A stretch of 64,000 bases of DNA from Pontibacter litorisediminis (GTDB lineage: Bacteria; Bacteroidota; Bacteroidia; Cytophagales; Hymenobacteraceae). The stretch is from the NCBI RefSeq assembly GCF_029360645.1, contig NZ_JARDUA010000002.1, forward strand, positions 186,001-250,000, in the 5' to 3' direction. The notes beneath the pieces are model-generated. The model was given only the letters and a program-made list of their open reading frames with translations. It did no database searches and was not told where the DNA came from. The first letter of the stretch is position 1, and every line of letters starts with the position of its first letter. Below are positions 27,674 to 36,014 of this stretch, piece by piece. The translations under genes were made by a program, and so were the position numbers.

Positions 27674-28909
27674 ATGACAGGCATAGACGACTTTAATATC
27701 ATAGTGACACTTCTGGGCGGGTTGGTGCTGGGGTTGGGGCTATGCTCCAAGAAACTCGAGAAGAGCCCCATTCCAATCACCCTGCTCGCCCTGCTCATCG
27801 GCATCCTGATAGGCCCGGAGGCACTCGACTTCGTAGACCTGAAACAGTTAGGGCAGCAGTCCACGATACTGGAGCGTCTGGCCCGGTTGGTGCTGGGTAT
27901 CGGCCTGGTCAGCGTCGCCTTGCGTATCCCCAAGTCCTACCCCCGCCAAAACTGGCGGCTAATGATTACGTTGGTTGGGCTGGGCATGCTGCTAATGTGG
28001 GCCATCAGCACCGCCTTGGTATACTTTATACTTGGTATCCCGTTCTGGCTGGCTGCCCTGATCGGAGCTATCCTCGCCCCCACCGATCCGGTTGCCGCCA
28101 GCCCTGTTGTCACGGGGCCCGTCGCTAAAAAGAATCTCCCGGAACGTGTCCGACATGCCATTTCCTTTGAGTCCGGCGCTAACGACGGGCTAAGCTACCT
28201 GTTCGTTTTTCTGCCCCTCCTGATGCTGCAGAAGCCTGAGACCGCTATATCCCACTGGCTGACAAAGACCCTGCTGTGGGAGGTGCTTGGCGCCACAATT
28301 TTTGGGCTGTTGCTTGGTTTGGGGGCTGGCTACCTACTCCGGGTAGCCGAAAAGCACAGCCTGATACAGAAGGATTGGCGACTGATCTACACGGTGGCCC
28401 TCTCGCTGCTTGCCGTAGGGGGCGGCAAGCTTATCAACAGCGACGAGGTATTGGTGGTATTTGCGGCAGGAGTGGCCTTTGTGCAGATGGTGAGCGAGGA
28501 AGAGCGGGGTGAGGAGGAAAGAGGCCAGGAGGCCGCCAACCGGTTTTTCTCCTACCCTATCTTCACGCTGTTGGGTACCGCCATCCCCTGGTCTGGCTGG
28601 TGGGAACTAGGGTGGAGTGGCCTATTACTGGCAGCAGCTATACTTCTGCTGCGCCGCCCGCCTGTACTACTGCTCCTCAGGCCGCTGCTGCCCGACCTGC
28701 GCAGCACCAAAGACGCCTTATTCCTGGGTTGGTTTGGCCCGGTAGCGGTGGCGGCGATTTATTATAGCTCCATGGCAGAGCACCGGCTGGGGGAGCCACT
28801 TGTATGGGATGTTGTCAGCCTGGTGATCTGCGCCTCGGCGGTGGCTCACGGCATAAGTTCCACACCCCTTACACGTTTGTATGGTAAAAAACGGTCAGCA
28901 GTCACATAA
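27674..28909 (+). CDS. NhaP-type Na+(K+)/H+ antiporter
   Basis: About 411 residues from the ATG at 27674, which gives a short N-terminus before the first helix. About twelve membrane segments are visible. The CPA1 signatures are present: GAILAPTDPVAASPVV and ISFESGANDGLSYLFVF, with the Asn-Asp ion-binding pair. A polar loop EEERGEEERGQEAANR separates later helices. It exchanges cations for protons across the inner membrane for pH and salt homeostasis. It is convergent with the membrane-protein gene at 28958. Confidence 0.9.
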   Translation: MTGIDDFNIIVTLLGGLVLGLGLCSKKLEKSPIPITLLALLIGILIGPEALDFVDLKQLGQQSTILERLARLVLGIGLVSVALRIPKSYPRQNWRLMITLVGLGMLLMWAISTALVYFILGIPFWLAALIGAILAPTDPVAASPVVTGPVAKKNLPERVRHAISFESGANDGLSYLFVFLPLLMLQKPETAISHWLTKTLLWEVLGATIFGLLLGLGAGYLLRVAEKHSLIQKDWRLIYTVALSLLAVGGGKLINSDEVLVVFAAGVAFVQMVSEEERGEEERGQEAANRFFSYPIFTLLGTAIPWSGWWELGWSGLLLAAAILLLRRPPVLLLLRPLLPDLRSTKDALFLGWFGPVAVAAIYYSSMAEHRLGEPLVWDVVSLVICASAVAHGISSTPLTRLYGKKRSAVT

Positions 28910-28957
28910 ATAAGGCCCACGCTGGTGGAGAACATCAACGTGATTGAACCGTGGGCA

Positions 28958-29677
28958 TCAAGTATAAGCAGGGCCACCCGCAGCAGGGGTGGCCCTGCCT
29001 GTAGTATGGACCAGCAACTGCCTGATGGTAGCCAGGTGCGAGAACAGGACCAACGGCACGATAAACCCCGGTAGCCAGACAAAAGGAAAGTATAGCAGGG
29101 CGATGTTAGGTTGCTCAAAGCCAAATTGCTGGAAAGGCGAAGGAACCGAGAGGACCCCATGAAAGACAATGTTGAACAAGAGCCCCAGGCAGATAAAGTT
29201 CCAGCCCAGCAGCACGACCTTAGGCAACCTGTTGCTTCGCATGTAGCCTAGGTAATAAACAACCGGGGCAGACAGGCCGGCCAGTATATCAAAGTTCCTG
29301 CCTTCAAAGGTCATCAGCTCTGGTACTGCCCCCTTAAAATAGAGCCACAAAAGGCACACCTCCACAGGCACCCGTACCACATGCAGCAACGTAAGTACTC
29401 CCGGATCCAGACTGCTCATGAAAAGCCTGCCCCTGTTGGTTAGAAACATACCGGCAATAAGTAACAGGGGCGGCAAAACTAACAGGAGCATCCTGGGCGG
29501 AAGAGTGTCCGTAACCAGATAAAATCCTGAAGAGGCTAACAGCCCCTGCCCGGCAAGCCAGAGGGCGAACACTGCCAGTACCCCCTTTGCGTGGTGCGCT
29601 GCCCTGTAGAACAGCCAGGCCGCTAAAACTGTGGCAAGTGTAAAAACGGCATAAATTTGAATCGGTAAGTTTTCCAT
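28958..29677 (-). CDS. Seven-helix membrane protein of unknown function
   Basis: About 239 residues from the ATG at 29677, almost entirely membrane helices (about seven), with short loops such as SSLDPGVLTLLHVVRVPVEV and YMRSNRLPK. I recognise no named family, though such proteins are common in Bacteroidota. It starts 85 bases after the Crp-type regulator on the same strand and may be its co-transcribed target. A GC-rich hairpin at 28971-28997 lies inside the last codons and may help terminate the convergent transcripts. Confidence 0.7.
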   Translation of the reverse strand: MENLPIQIYAVFTLATVLAAWLFYRAAHHAKGVLAVFALWLAGQGLLASSGFYLVTDTLPPRMLLLVLPPLLLIAGMFLTNRGRLFMSSLDPGVLTLLHVVRVPVEVCLLWLYFKGAVPELMTFEGRNFDILAGLSAPVVYYLGYMRSNRLPKVVLLGWNFICLGLLFNIVFHGVLSVPSPFQQFGFEQPNIALLYFPFVWLPGFIVPLVLFSHLATIRQLLVHTTGRATPAAGGPAYT

Positions 29678-29761
29678 AGCATTGTCTTTATCGGTACTGA
29701 TGCAAAGAAAAAGTAGCCTCCTCAATTTCCACTTGCCAAATGGCAAGAAAAGATGTGCTTG

Positions 29762-30343
29762 TTACTTCCTGGAGAACTCCCTCCGGATGCGGCTCAGGGA
29801 GCTATCCGTTATCCCTAAGTAGGAAGCTATATGTTTTAGTTGGGCATATTGAAACAGCTCCGGGTTTGCTTGCAACAGATGGGCATAACGCTCCTCTGCT
29901 GTTTCCGTGATCGTAGAAAGCATTCGGTCCTTAAGGGCCGCAAAACCCTTTACCAACACCGATCGGCCAAACTCCCGAAAGGCAGGCAGGGCATGAAACA
30001 GGTGGTTCAGCTGGTCAAAGGTTATACTCCATCCCTCACAGTCGGAGAGTGCCTGGATATTCTCCTTTGACGGCGTTCTGTTGAAGAAGGAGGACACTTC
30101 GAAAACAACTTGTCTGCTGGTGAAAAAGCCGGTCGTGACTTCGTTTCCATCGGTATCAAAAGCGAAGGCGCGCATCGCCCCTTGCTCCAGGAAGAGGTAT
30201 TCCCGGTTCACTTTTCCTTCTTTCAGAAAGAATTCATGCCTGAGAAGTTTCTTACACGTAAAGTGAGTTGCTATTTCACTGGCCGCCTGCTGGCTGATGT
30301 AGCCTGAGCTCTGGAGAAACAACAGTAACTGTTCCTGCTTCAT
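29762..30343 (-). CDS. Crp/Fnr family transcriptional regulator
   Basis: A 193-residue regulator. The cyclic-nucleotide-binding-like beta roll (about 25-115) contains FFLKEGKVNREYLFLEQGAM, but no clear cAMP phosphate-binding cassette. The C-terminal HTH (about 150-190) reads LKHIASYLGITDSSLSRIRR, the form typical of the short Bacteroidota Crp proteins. The ligand is unknown. The region upstream (30344-30680) has two copies of TATACTT at 30478 and 30484 and no gene. Confidence 0.9.
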   Translation of the reverse strand: MKQEQLLLFLQSSGYISQQAASEIATHFTCKKLLRHEFFLKEGKVNREYLFLEQGAMRAFAFDTDGNEVTTGFFTSRQVVFEVSSFFNRTPSKENIQALSDCEGWSITFDQLNHLFHALPAFREFGRSVLVKGFAALKDRMLSTITETAEERYAHLLQANPELFQYAQLKHIASYLGITDSSLSRIRREFSRK

Positions 30344-30680
30344 AACCTGTTCAAATGTCTGTGGTAGCTACGCTGTGCTGCGGGTAAAAGTACTAAAATT
30401 TGAAGCAGACCTGGGTGCGCCTTGTGATCCATACCTGCCCAAGCTCCTTCGTTGCTTCTGCGGCGATACAGCATTGTTATACTTATACTTTCCCTACACT
30501 ACGTGTTAAGCTAATAAAGGAATAACTCAGCTTAAAGTACATTTCCAGAAGGTTTCACAAAGCTCTCCCTGAGCGCTAAAGCAAGCTAGGCAGCAAAACC
30601 ACGGGGAGCCGCAACAGGCGGCATTCCCGTGAGCTTACCTTTTTTGCTTACCCTGTTGCTTTCAGCTCGTATGCTGCAAA
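30344..30680. other. Intergenic stretch between Crp and DoxX-like genes
   Basis: No gene is visible. Two overlapping-register TATACTT heptamers lie six bases apart (30478 and 30484). Weak inverted repeats around 30560-30640 are not convincing. The Crp promoter should lie near 30350-30420. Confidence 0.45.
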
Positions 30681-30718
30681 ATGAAAAGCCGCTCCGGTTA
30701 TCTAGAGCGGCTTTTCAT
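30681..30718 (-). terminator. Terminator of the DoxX-like gene
   Basis: Arms 30681-30694 and 30705-30718 pair perfectly over 14 bases around a 10-base loop. Read on the minus strand, the end of the stem supplies the U-rich segment AAAAGCC to GGCTTTTCAT. It lies 30 bases past the stop. Confidence 0.8.
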
Positions 30719-30748
30719 CTTCCAAGGGATCGTCTCATTGTGCTCAAT

Positions 30749-31171
30749 TTACCTGCTGTTGTCAGGCAGCAGCAAGTATAGCGAGAAGGCTCCGATAGCC
30801 ATCACCAGGTCACGCACGGCTATGTCGAAATACTCCCCGGAAAGCACCAGGTTGATGGCAATGCCCACCAGCCACAGGCTTACCACCAGCGCCCCAATTC
30901 TTGGCTTAATGAGCACCAGCACGCCGGCTATGATCTCAATGATGCCTACCGCTTTCATAAAAAAGTCTGTGCTAAAAGGCAGAAGATCGGCCACTACTGG
31001 CGCCAGGTACTTGTTCCAATCGGTAAGCAGGTGCGTGAACTTGTCCAGACCCGCTACAATGGGCACCAGGCCATAGGTGTACTTTAGCAGGTTGGTGGCG
31101 GTGGCCAGACGGTCGTACGCCGGGCGCTCGGCCCTAGGCATACTGGTTGAGGTTGATGCAATTGTTCCCAT
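30749..31171 (-). CDS. Four-helix membrane protein, DoxX-like
   Basis: A 140-residue protein with four membrane helices (about 30-48, 70-90, 92-112 and 118-136). LLKYTYGLVPIVAGLDKFTH and GIIEIIAGVLVLIKPRIGA resemble the DoxX group of small quinone-associated or redox membrane proteins. The assignment is by pattern and moderate. It diverges from an ECF sigma gene, and a GTTACA/TGTAAC inverted repeat lies between the two. Confidence 0.65.
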   Translation of the reverse strand: MGTIASTSTSMPRAERPAYDRLATATNLLKYTYGLVPIVAGLDKFTHLLTDWNKYLAPVVADLLPFSTDFFMKAVGIIEIIAGVLVLIKPRIGALVVSLWLVGIAINLVLSGEYFDIAVRDLVMAIGAFSLYLLLPDNSR

Positions 31172-31228
31172 GATATTACCCTCCTTTTTTATTTGGTTCT
31201 ACCTGTTAGATGATTGCGCCGAAAAAAC

Positions 31229-31246
31229 GTTACAAACAAATGTAAC
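31229..31246. promoter_or_regulatory. Inverted repeat between divergent DoxX-like and ECF sigma genes
   Basis: GTTACA (31229-31234) and TGTAAC (31241-31246) are perfect complements with a 6-base spacer. The repeat lies 58 bases from the DoxX-like start and 54 from the sigma start, well placed to control both. The regulator is unknown. Confidence 0.4.
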
Positions 31247-31299
31247 ATCCTGAGCAACAAAGCATCTAACAGCTACAAAACCAAGTAAGTGTAGAAAGT

Positions 31300-31983
31300 A
31301 TGAAACAAATAACTGCAACCGAAAAAGCAGCGCTTTCCGATGCAGCCGTGGTAAGGCGCGTAGTGGCCGGAGAAGTGTCGCTGTATGAGCTGCTGATGCG
31401 GCGGCACAACCAAAAGCTATACCGGGTAATCAGGAGCTACCTGAAGCAGGAGCAGGAAGTGGAGGATGTGATGCAGGACACCTACCTGAAAGCCTTCGAG
31501 AAACTGTACCAGTTCCGCAGCGACGCCCTGTTCTCCACCTGGCTCATCCGGATAGGGATCAACAATGCACTGGCACGGCTCCGTGAGCAGAAAAGGCTCT
31601 CACCGGCTGCAGGCCTGGCAGACCAACCGGAGGACTTTTCTTACCTGTTAAACCAGACCACTACCCTCATGAACCCCGAGCAACTCTTCATAAAACAGGA
31701 AATAAAGCAGCTGCTGGAAAAAGCCATCGACAGCATTCCTGAAAAGTATAGAATCGTTTACACGCTGCACGAGGTAGAGAGCATGCCCATAGCCGAGCTT
31801 GCCTCGTGCCTGGACCTGTCGGAGAGCAATGTAAAGGTAAGGTTGCACCGGGCCAAGCTGATGCTGAAAGAGAGCCTGTTCAAGCTGTCGGCCAGCCACG
31901 ATGTGTTTGAGTTCGGCAACAAACGCTGTGATGCGGTGGTGGGGCGCGTGCTAAAGGCCCTGCCTCCGGATAGGGAAGTATAA
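31300..31983 (+). CDS. ECF RNA polymerase sigma factor
   Basis: A 227-residue sigma-70 family protein. Region 2 (about 28-100) has YELLMRRHNQKLYRVIRSYL and EVEDVMQDTYLKAFEKLYQF. Region 4 (about 145-200) has IDSIPEKYRIVYTLHEVESM and LSESNVKVRLHRAKLMLKES. A 27-residue tail with Cys (FGNKRCDAVVGRVLKALP) follows region 4. No anti-sigma gene is adjacent, so control may come through the tail, through the divergent membrane protein, or at transcription via the inverted repeat. Confidence 0.93.
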   Translation: MKQITATEKAALSDAAVVRRVVAGEVSLYELLMRRHNQKLYRVIRSYLKQEQEVEDVMQDTYLKAFEKLYQFRSDALFSTWLIRIGINNALARLREQKRLSPAAGLADQPEDFSYLLNQTTTLMNPEQLFIKQEIKQLLEKAIDSIPEKYRIVYTLHEVESMPIAELASCLDLSESNVKVRLHRAKLMLKESLFKLSASHDVFEFGNKRCDAVVGRVLKALPPDREV

Positions 31984-32084
31984 ACTTGCCCTGCTTCCAC
32001 CTGCCGGTGTGGCTGCTAGCATACGCGACAGCATACAGCACACTGCACCCTACGCTGAAAAGGTTTACGCAAGTATAAGGTTGT

Positions 32085-32942
32085 ATGAAGACTCCCAAAG
32101 GGAAGATAGTAGCCATAGGCGGCAACGAGGACAAAGGGACGGCTCCCACCCCTGAGGCTGTTGAACTGCAGCAGCCCTCCCGTTCTTTTGACCACGGCAT
32201 TCTCCGGCGCATCCATGATGAGCTGTATGGCCCCGGTACCCGGATAGAGGTTATTACCACAGCCACCCGTTTCCCCGACGTAGTGGGAAAAATCTACATC
32301 GATGCCTTCCTGAAGCTTGGGTGTGACAACGTGGGGGTGCTACCCATACAAGAGCCTGCCGACGCTGCTAAGCCGGATTACCTGGAGCGGCTTCGCACGG
32401 CAAACTGCATCATGCTGAGCGGTGGCGACCAGGTGCTCCTGCCCCGGGTACTGTCGGGAACCGAGGCCCTGCACGTTATCCGGAGCCGCTACGAGCAGGA
32501 GGAGAAGTTCCTGATCTCCGGGACAAGCGCCGGCGCCATGGCCCTGTCAGGCATGATGATCAATGGCTCGCTGGAAAGAGACCCGCTGCTGAAGGGAACA
32601 GTGCACCTGATGCCGGGCCTGGACCTGCTGGACCAGATTATCATCGATACGCACTTTGTCAACCGCCGCCGCATCCCGCGCCTCATCGAAGCCGTGGCCG
32701 CCATGCCTACCCACATCGGCATCGGCCTCGGAGAAGACACCGCTATCCTCATCAGGCAGAACAGCTATATCGAAACGATTGGCTCTGGGCTGGTGATCAT
32801 CATCGACGGGCGCCATGTGCTGAAAAACAACTTCCAGCAGATACATGCGGGTGAGGCGCTGTGTGTAGAGAACCTGATACTGCACGTCTTGCCGAAAGGG
32901 CAACAGTACCAGCTGGACTCCGGTGAATTTAAACCCCGCTAA
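32085..32942 (+). CDS. Cyanophycinase (S51 peptidase family)
   Basis: A 285-residue cytoplasmic enzyme that degrades cyanophycin (Asp-Arg polymer) to dipeptides. The nucleophile Ser148 sits in ISGTSAGAMALSG, and DTHFVNRRRIPRLIEA (about 185-200) is the conserved substrate-binding stretch. LSGGDQVLLPR is the second family mark. No signal peptide, so it is the intracellular form. No cyanophycin synthetase is visible in this window. It follows the ECF sigma gene by 100 bases on the same strand. Confidence 0.9.
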   Translation: MKTPKGKIVAIGGNEDKGTAPTPEAVELQQPSRSFDHGILRRIHDELYGPGTRIEVITTATRFPDVVGKIYIDAFLKLGCDNVGVLPIQEPADAAKPDYLERLRTANCIMLSGGDQVLLPRVLSGTEALHVIRSRYEQEEKFLISGTSAGAMALSGMMINGSLERDPLLKGTVHLMPGLDLLDQIIIDTHFVNRRRIPRLIEAVAAMPTHIGIGLGEDTAILIRQNSYIETIGSGLVIIIDGRHVLKNNFQQIHAGEALCVENLILHVLPKGQQYQLDSGEFKPR

Positions 32943-33148
32943 GGCAACTGCGGTGGTAAAAGACGAAAGCCCGGGAAGTATAAAGCCGACACCTGTCCCC
33001 CTGCCCTTATCCCACCAAGCATGCTAAGCTTTAAAATGTGTGATGGTGCGAGGAATGAAGAACAAAGAGAAAAAGATGCTAAAATTTTATAAACCCGAGG
33101 CAACCGTTTAACGAACCGCTCCGTGATGGGAGCGCAAATTCTGGAAAA

Positions 33149-33715
33149 GTGAGCGGAACAGAAGGCAAAGAGTTGGAAGCCATGCTTCAGGGGTGCCTGA
33201 AACAGGACCGTGAGGCACAGAGAAAGCTTTACAAGCATTTCTTCGGCTATGCCATGAGTATCTGCACCCGCTACTCCCAAGATCTGGAAGAAGCAAAGGA
33301 AGTACTCAACGATGGCTTTATGAAGGTGTTTACCCGACTAAAGCAGTACAACGCCCAGAAGCCCTTTAAATGGTGGCTGCGACGGGTTATGATCAACACC
33401 GCGCTGGACAATTACCGGCATAACCTGAGGAACTACCACCTCCAAACCATTGAGGCGGCAGCACCCGCAGCAGACCCTTACGATGTAGTGCAGCAGATCA
33501 ACTATGAGTACCTGATCTCGCTGGTGCAGAAGCTATCGCCGGCCTACCGGGCAGTGTTTAACCTCTACGTGATAGACGGCTACAACCACGAGGAGATCGC
33601 GCAGATGCTAGGCACCACGGTCGGCACTTCCAAATCTAACCTTGCCAAGGCAAGAGCCAACTTAAGGGAGGCACTCAAAAAAAGCAGGATTGAAGAGTTT
33701 AAGCAATATGTCTGA
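33149..33715 (+). CDS. ECF sigma factor of the envelope-stress type
   Basis: A 188-residue sigma factor starting at GTG 33149. Region 2 contains YKHFFGYAMSICTRYSQDLE and NDGFMKVFTRLKQYN, then FKWWLRRVMINTALDNYR. Region 4 contains LSPAYRAVFNLYVIDGYNHE and GTSKSNLAKARANLR. This is the common Bacteroidota group in which the next gene encodes an anti-sigma-like membrane protein. Here the next gene overlaps its last eight bases (ATG at 33708), a strong sign of coupled translation. Confidence 0.93.
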   Translation: MSGTEGKELEAMLQGCLKQDREAQRKLYKHFFGYAMSICTRYSQDLEEAKEVLNDGFMKVFTRLKQYNAQKPFKWWLRRVMINTALDNYRHNLRNYHLQTIEAAAPAADPYDVVQQINYEYLISLVQKLSPAYRAVFNLYVIDGYNHEEIAQMLGTTVGTSKSNLAKARANLREALKKSRIEEFKQYV

Positions 33716-34925
33716 CGAAGAACTTGATGACCTGTTCCGGAAGGCAGCCGAGAGGCGTGATCCTCCCTTTGACGAGGAGGCCTGGAGGGCTTTGGAGCAC
33801 AGGCTAGACAGCAGGCGGAGCCTCTGGGGACGTATGATGCGCTACCTCCCCCTGTTGCTGCTGGCCCTGCTGATAACAGTGGGGGCATGGTGGCAACTGG
33901 CCAACAGGCCAGCTGCGCCGGCAGAAGAAGCACGTACTGCTACAGGAGACACGATCAGGCAAGAAACAAGTGCCTGGAATCAGTATAGCGATGGAGAGGT
34001 TGCTACTTTACCAGGCGCCCCAACGGGGTCGGCTCAACCCCCGGCACCGCGCAAGGGCCCTGGTATTGCACCCCCCGCAACAGCTGTTAAAGGCAAGGCC
34101 TCTGAAGTAGTTGCAAAACGGCAGGTGGCAGTGGAACCACTGGCATCCGTAACGGCGGAGGTAAAGCAGCTAACATTCAGTATGGCGGCAACCGGAGATA
34201 CGGCCGGTACCAGGCTAGGCCTAAAGGCACTCCTGCCAGACGTAGTGCCGGAGGCGGCCCTGCAAAAAGCAGCGCAGCCGCAAGCACCCGACAGCAGCCA
34301 AATGCAGAAACCGAAAGATCCGGCCTTCCTGAAAAACATCACCCTGTCCCTCGTCCTGGCTCCCGACTTCACAACTGTCAGGTTCCGGGAGCCGGATGAG
34401 ATAAGCCTTAACGCAGGCCTGTTGGTAAGCGTGCCGCTTAGTAGACGCTTCAGCCTGGTAACCGGCGTAATCGGTGCCAATAAGATCTATTATACAGAGG
34501 CAAAAGAGTATGAACCTTACCCCGGCTACTGGTACGGAAAAACACTGCCCGACGGGATTGAGGCCAAATGCCAGGTACTCGACATCCCCCTGAACCTGCA
34601 GTACCATGTCTGGAAGCATGGCAAGAACACGCTTTCCGTGCAGGCAGGTGTCTCCAGTTACCTCATGCTGCGCGAAAAGTATACTTATACCTACGAGCAC
34701 GCGGGGCAGCCACCCTACAGCAAGAGCTGGGAGATCTCGAACAGGAACAGGCATTGGTTTGGCGTGCAGAACCTGTCTGTAGGATACACGCGCCGGCTCT
34801 CCCCTGCTTTTGTGGTCGGGGCCGAACCTTTCGTAAAGATCCCGCTGTCCAGCATCGGCGCAGGGCAGGTGAAGCTGACGAGCGCAGGCATATTTTTTAC
34901 GGCTGGCTATACTTTGAACAGATAA
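33708..34925 (+). CDS. Anti-sigma-like inner-membrane anchor fused to an outer-membrane beta-barrel domain
   Basis: A 405-residue protein from the ATG at 33708. Residues 1-42 are acidic and look like the sigma-binding end of Bacteroidota anti-sigma proteins (MSDEELDDLFRKAAERRDPP, then FDEEAWRALEHRLD). One membrane helix follows (about 45-64, YLPLLLLALLITVGAWW). A Pro/Ala/Thr-rich linker spans about 66-200. The last 200 residues are amphipathic beta strands of an outer-membrane barrel (SLNAGLLVSVPLSRRFSLVT, ending FFTAGYTLNR). If both predictions hold, one chain reaches from cytoplasm to outer membrane and could pass an envelope signal straight to the sigma factor. Confidence 0.75.
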   Translation: MSDEELDDLFRKAAERRDPPFDEEAWRALEHRLDSRRSLWGRMMRYLPLLLLALLITVGAWWQLANRPAAPAEEARTATGDTIRQETSAWNQYSDGEVATLPGAPTGSAQPPAPRKGPGIAPPATAVKGKASEVVAKRQVAVEPLASVTAEVKQLTFSMAATGDTAGTRLGLKALLPDVVPEAALQKAAQPQAPDSSQMQKPKDPAFLKNITLSLVLAPDFTTVRFREPDEISLNAGLLVSVPLSRRFSLVTGVIGANKIYYTEAKEYEPYPGYWYGKTLPDGIEAKCQVLDIPLNLQYHVWKHGKNTLSVQAGVSSYLMLREKYTYTYEHAGQPPYSKSWEISNRNRHWFGVQNLSVGYTRRLSPAFVVGAEPFVKIPLSSIGAGQVKLTSAGIFFTAGYTLNR

Positions 34926-35035
34926 TAACTCGCTTCCGGAAGCATGCCCCTACCACCGCTGTAACACAGCCTAAGCTGTATTAGGAAGAACCGCTATGAC
35001 CTTTATTTACTCATTTACGCTTAATTTTTACTGAT

Positions 35036-35530
35036 ATGAAAACGTACCGAATTTCCTTTGGGATACTGACCACTATGCTGCTGAGCCTGATGCTTGGCCT
35101 GGGCAGCTGCAACGATGACGACGATGACAACACCCCTGCCCCGATGGAAGAGATCGTGGTGCTGAAGGAGGTCACCCTCAGTGGCGCGCAGGAAGTGCCG
35201 GCAAACAGCTCGGAAGCCACCGGCACTTTTAAAGGCCAGTATAATATGGATACCAACAGGCTCTCTTACATTATCACGTTTGATGGCATCACCCCCACCG
35301 CCATGCACTTTCACAAAGGAGCGGCTGGCATGGCCGGCCCCGTGGTGATTCCGATCAACCCGGGCTCCAACCCTTACTCTAGCTCCAACCCGTTTGAAAG
35401 CCCGCTCTCCGGAACAACCCCTGCCCTGACGGCAGAACAGGAAGCAGACCTGTTGGCTGGCAACTGGTTTTTGAACATCCACAGCGCAGACTTCCCTGAC
35501 GGCGAGATCAGGGCCCAGATCACGCAGTAG
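35036..35530 (+). CDS. CHRD-domain lipoprotein
   Basis: A 164-residue lipoprotein. The lipobox LGSC is followed by NDDDDDN, an acidic run like the lipoprotein export signal that sends Bacteroidota lipoproteins to the cell surface. A CHRD domain (about 45-164) is visible: TLSGAQEVPANSSEATGTF, ITFDGITPTAMHFHKGAAG and WFLNIHSADFPDGEIRAQI. CHRD domains are beta-rich and of unknown biochemical role in bacteria. It is first in a four-gene series with a cytochrome c, YceI and DUF5777, 110 bases after the barrel gene. Confidence 0.9.
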   Translation: MKTYRISFGILTTMLLSLMLGLGSCNDDDDDNTPAPMEEIVVLKEVTLSGAQEVPANSSEATGTFKGQYNMDTNRLSYIITFDGITPTAMHFHKGAAGMAGPVVIPINPGSNPYSSSNPFESPLSGTTPALTAEQEADLLAGNWFLNIHSADFPDGEIRAQITQ

Positions 35531-35621
35531 CCGGGTATTGCCGCCTGGCCGTGAAGCTCACGCGCGGCCGGGCGGTCCCTTTTTACCTGTATCGATTCCA
35601 ACATTTAACAGCGGAACATGT

Positions 35622-36005
35622 ATGGCACGAACGCTCCTTGTATACCTTTTATGGCTGGGCCTGCTGCTAGCGGTGGCGGTGGCCTGTACGGACGATAATG
35701 CAGAAGACCTGATGCCGCAACCGGACCCGCAGCAATGCGACACCTCCGCCGTTACCTTCTCCGGCGCTGTAGCGCCTATACTGGCCGCCAACTGCTACGG
35801 CTGCCATGCAGCCAGCATAGCCGAGGGAGGCGTTGTGCTGGATAATTACGCGTTGGTAAAAGAAGAGGCGGCCCATGGGCACCTGCTAGGTGTAATCACA
35901 CATGCACCTGGTTTTCCGCCTATGCCGCAGGGAGCCCCCAAGCTCTCTGACTGCGACATTAACAAAATCCGGAAATGGGTGGAGGCAGGCGCTCCAAACA
36001 ATTAA
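35622..36005 (+). CDS. Small lipoprotein cytochrome c
   Basis: A 127-residue protein from the ATG at 35622. The signal peptide ends AVAC with acidic residues (TDDNAED) after the Cys, so it is lipid-anchored and possibly surface-exposed. The haem site is CYGCH (about residues 58-62) in the context FSGAVAPILAANCYGCH. The likely Met ligand is in FPPMPQGAPKLSDCD, and the C-terminus INKIRKWVEAGAPNN is typical of small mono-haem cytochromes of this kind. It should carry electrons for a partner in the same operon, which is not known. Confidence 0.88.
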   Translation: MARTLLVYLLWLGLLLAVAVACTDDNAEDLMPQPDPQQCDTSAVTFSGAVAPILAANCYGCHAASIAEGGVVLDNYALVKEEAAHGHLLGVITHAPGFPPMPQGAPKLSDCDINKIRKWVEAGAPNN

Positions 36006-36014
36006 CTTCTGACC

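Noticed and set aside
28971..28997. GC-rich hairpin at the 3' end of the seven-helix membrane protein gene
   Set aside because: It lies within codons and lacks a T run, so I did not list it as a terminator, although it may act between the convergent genes.
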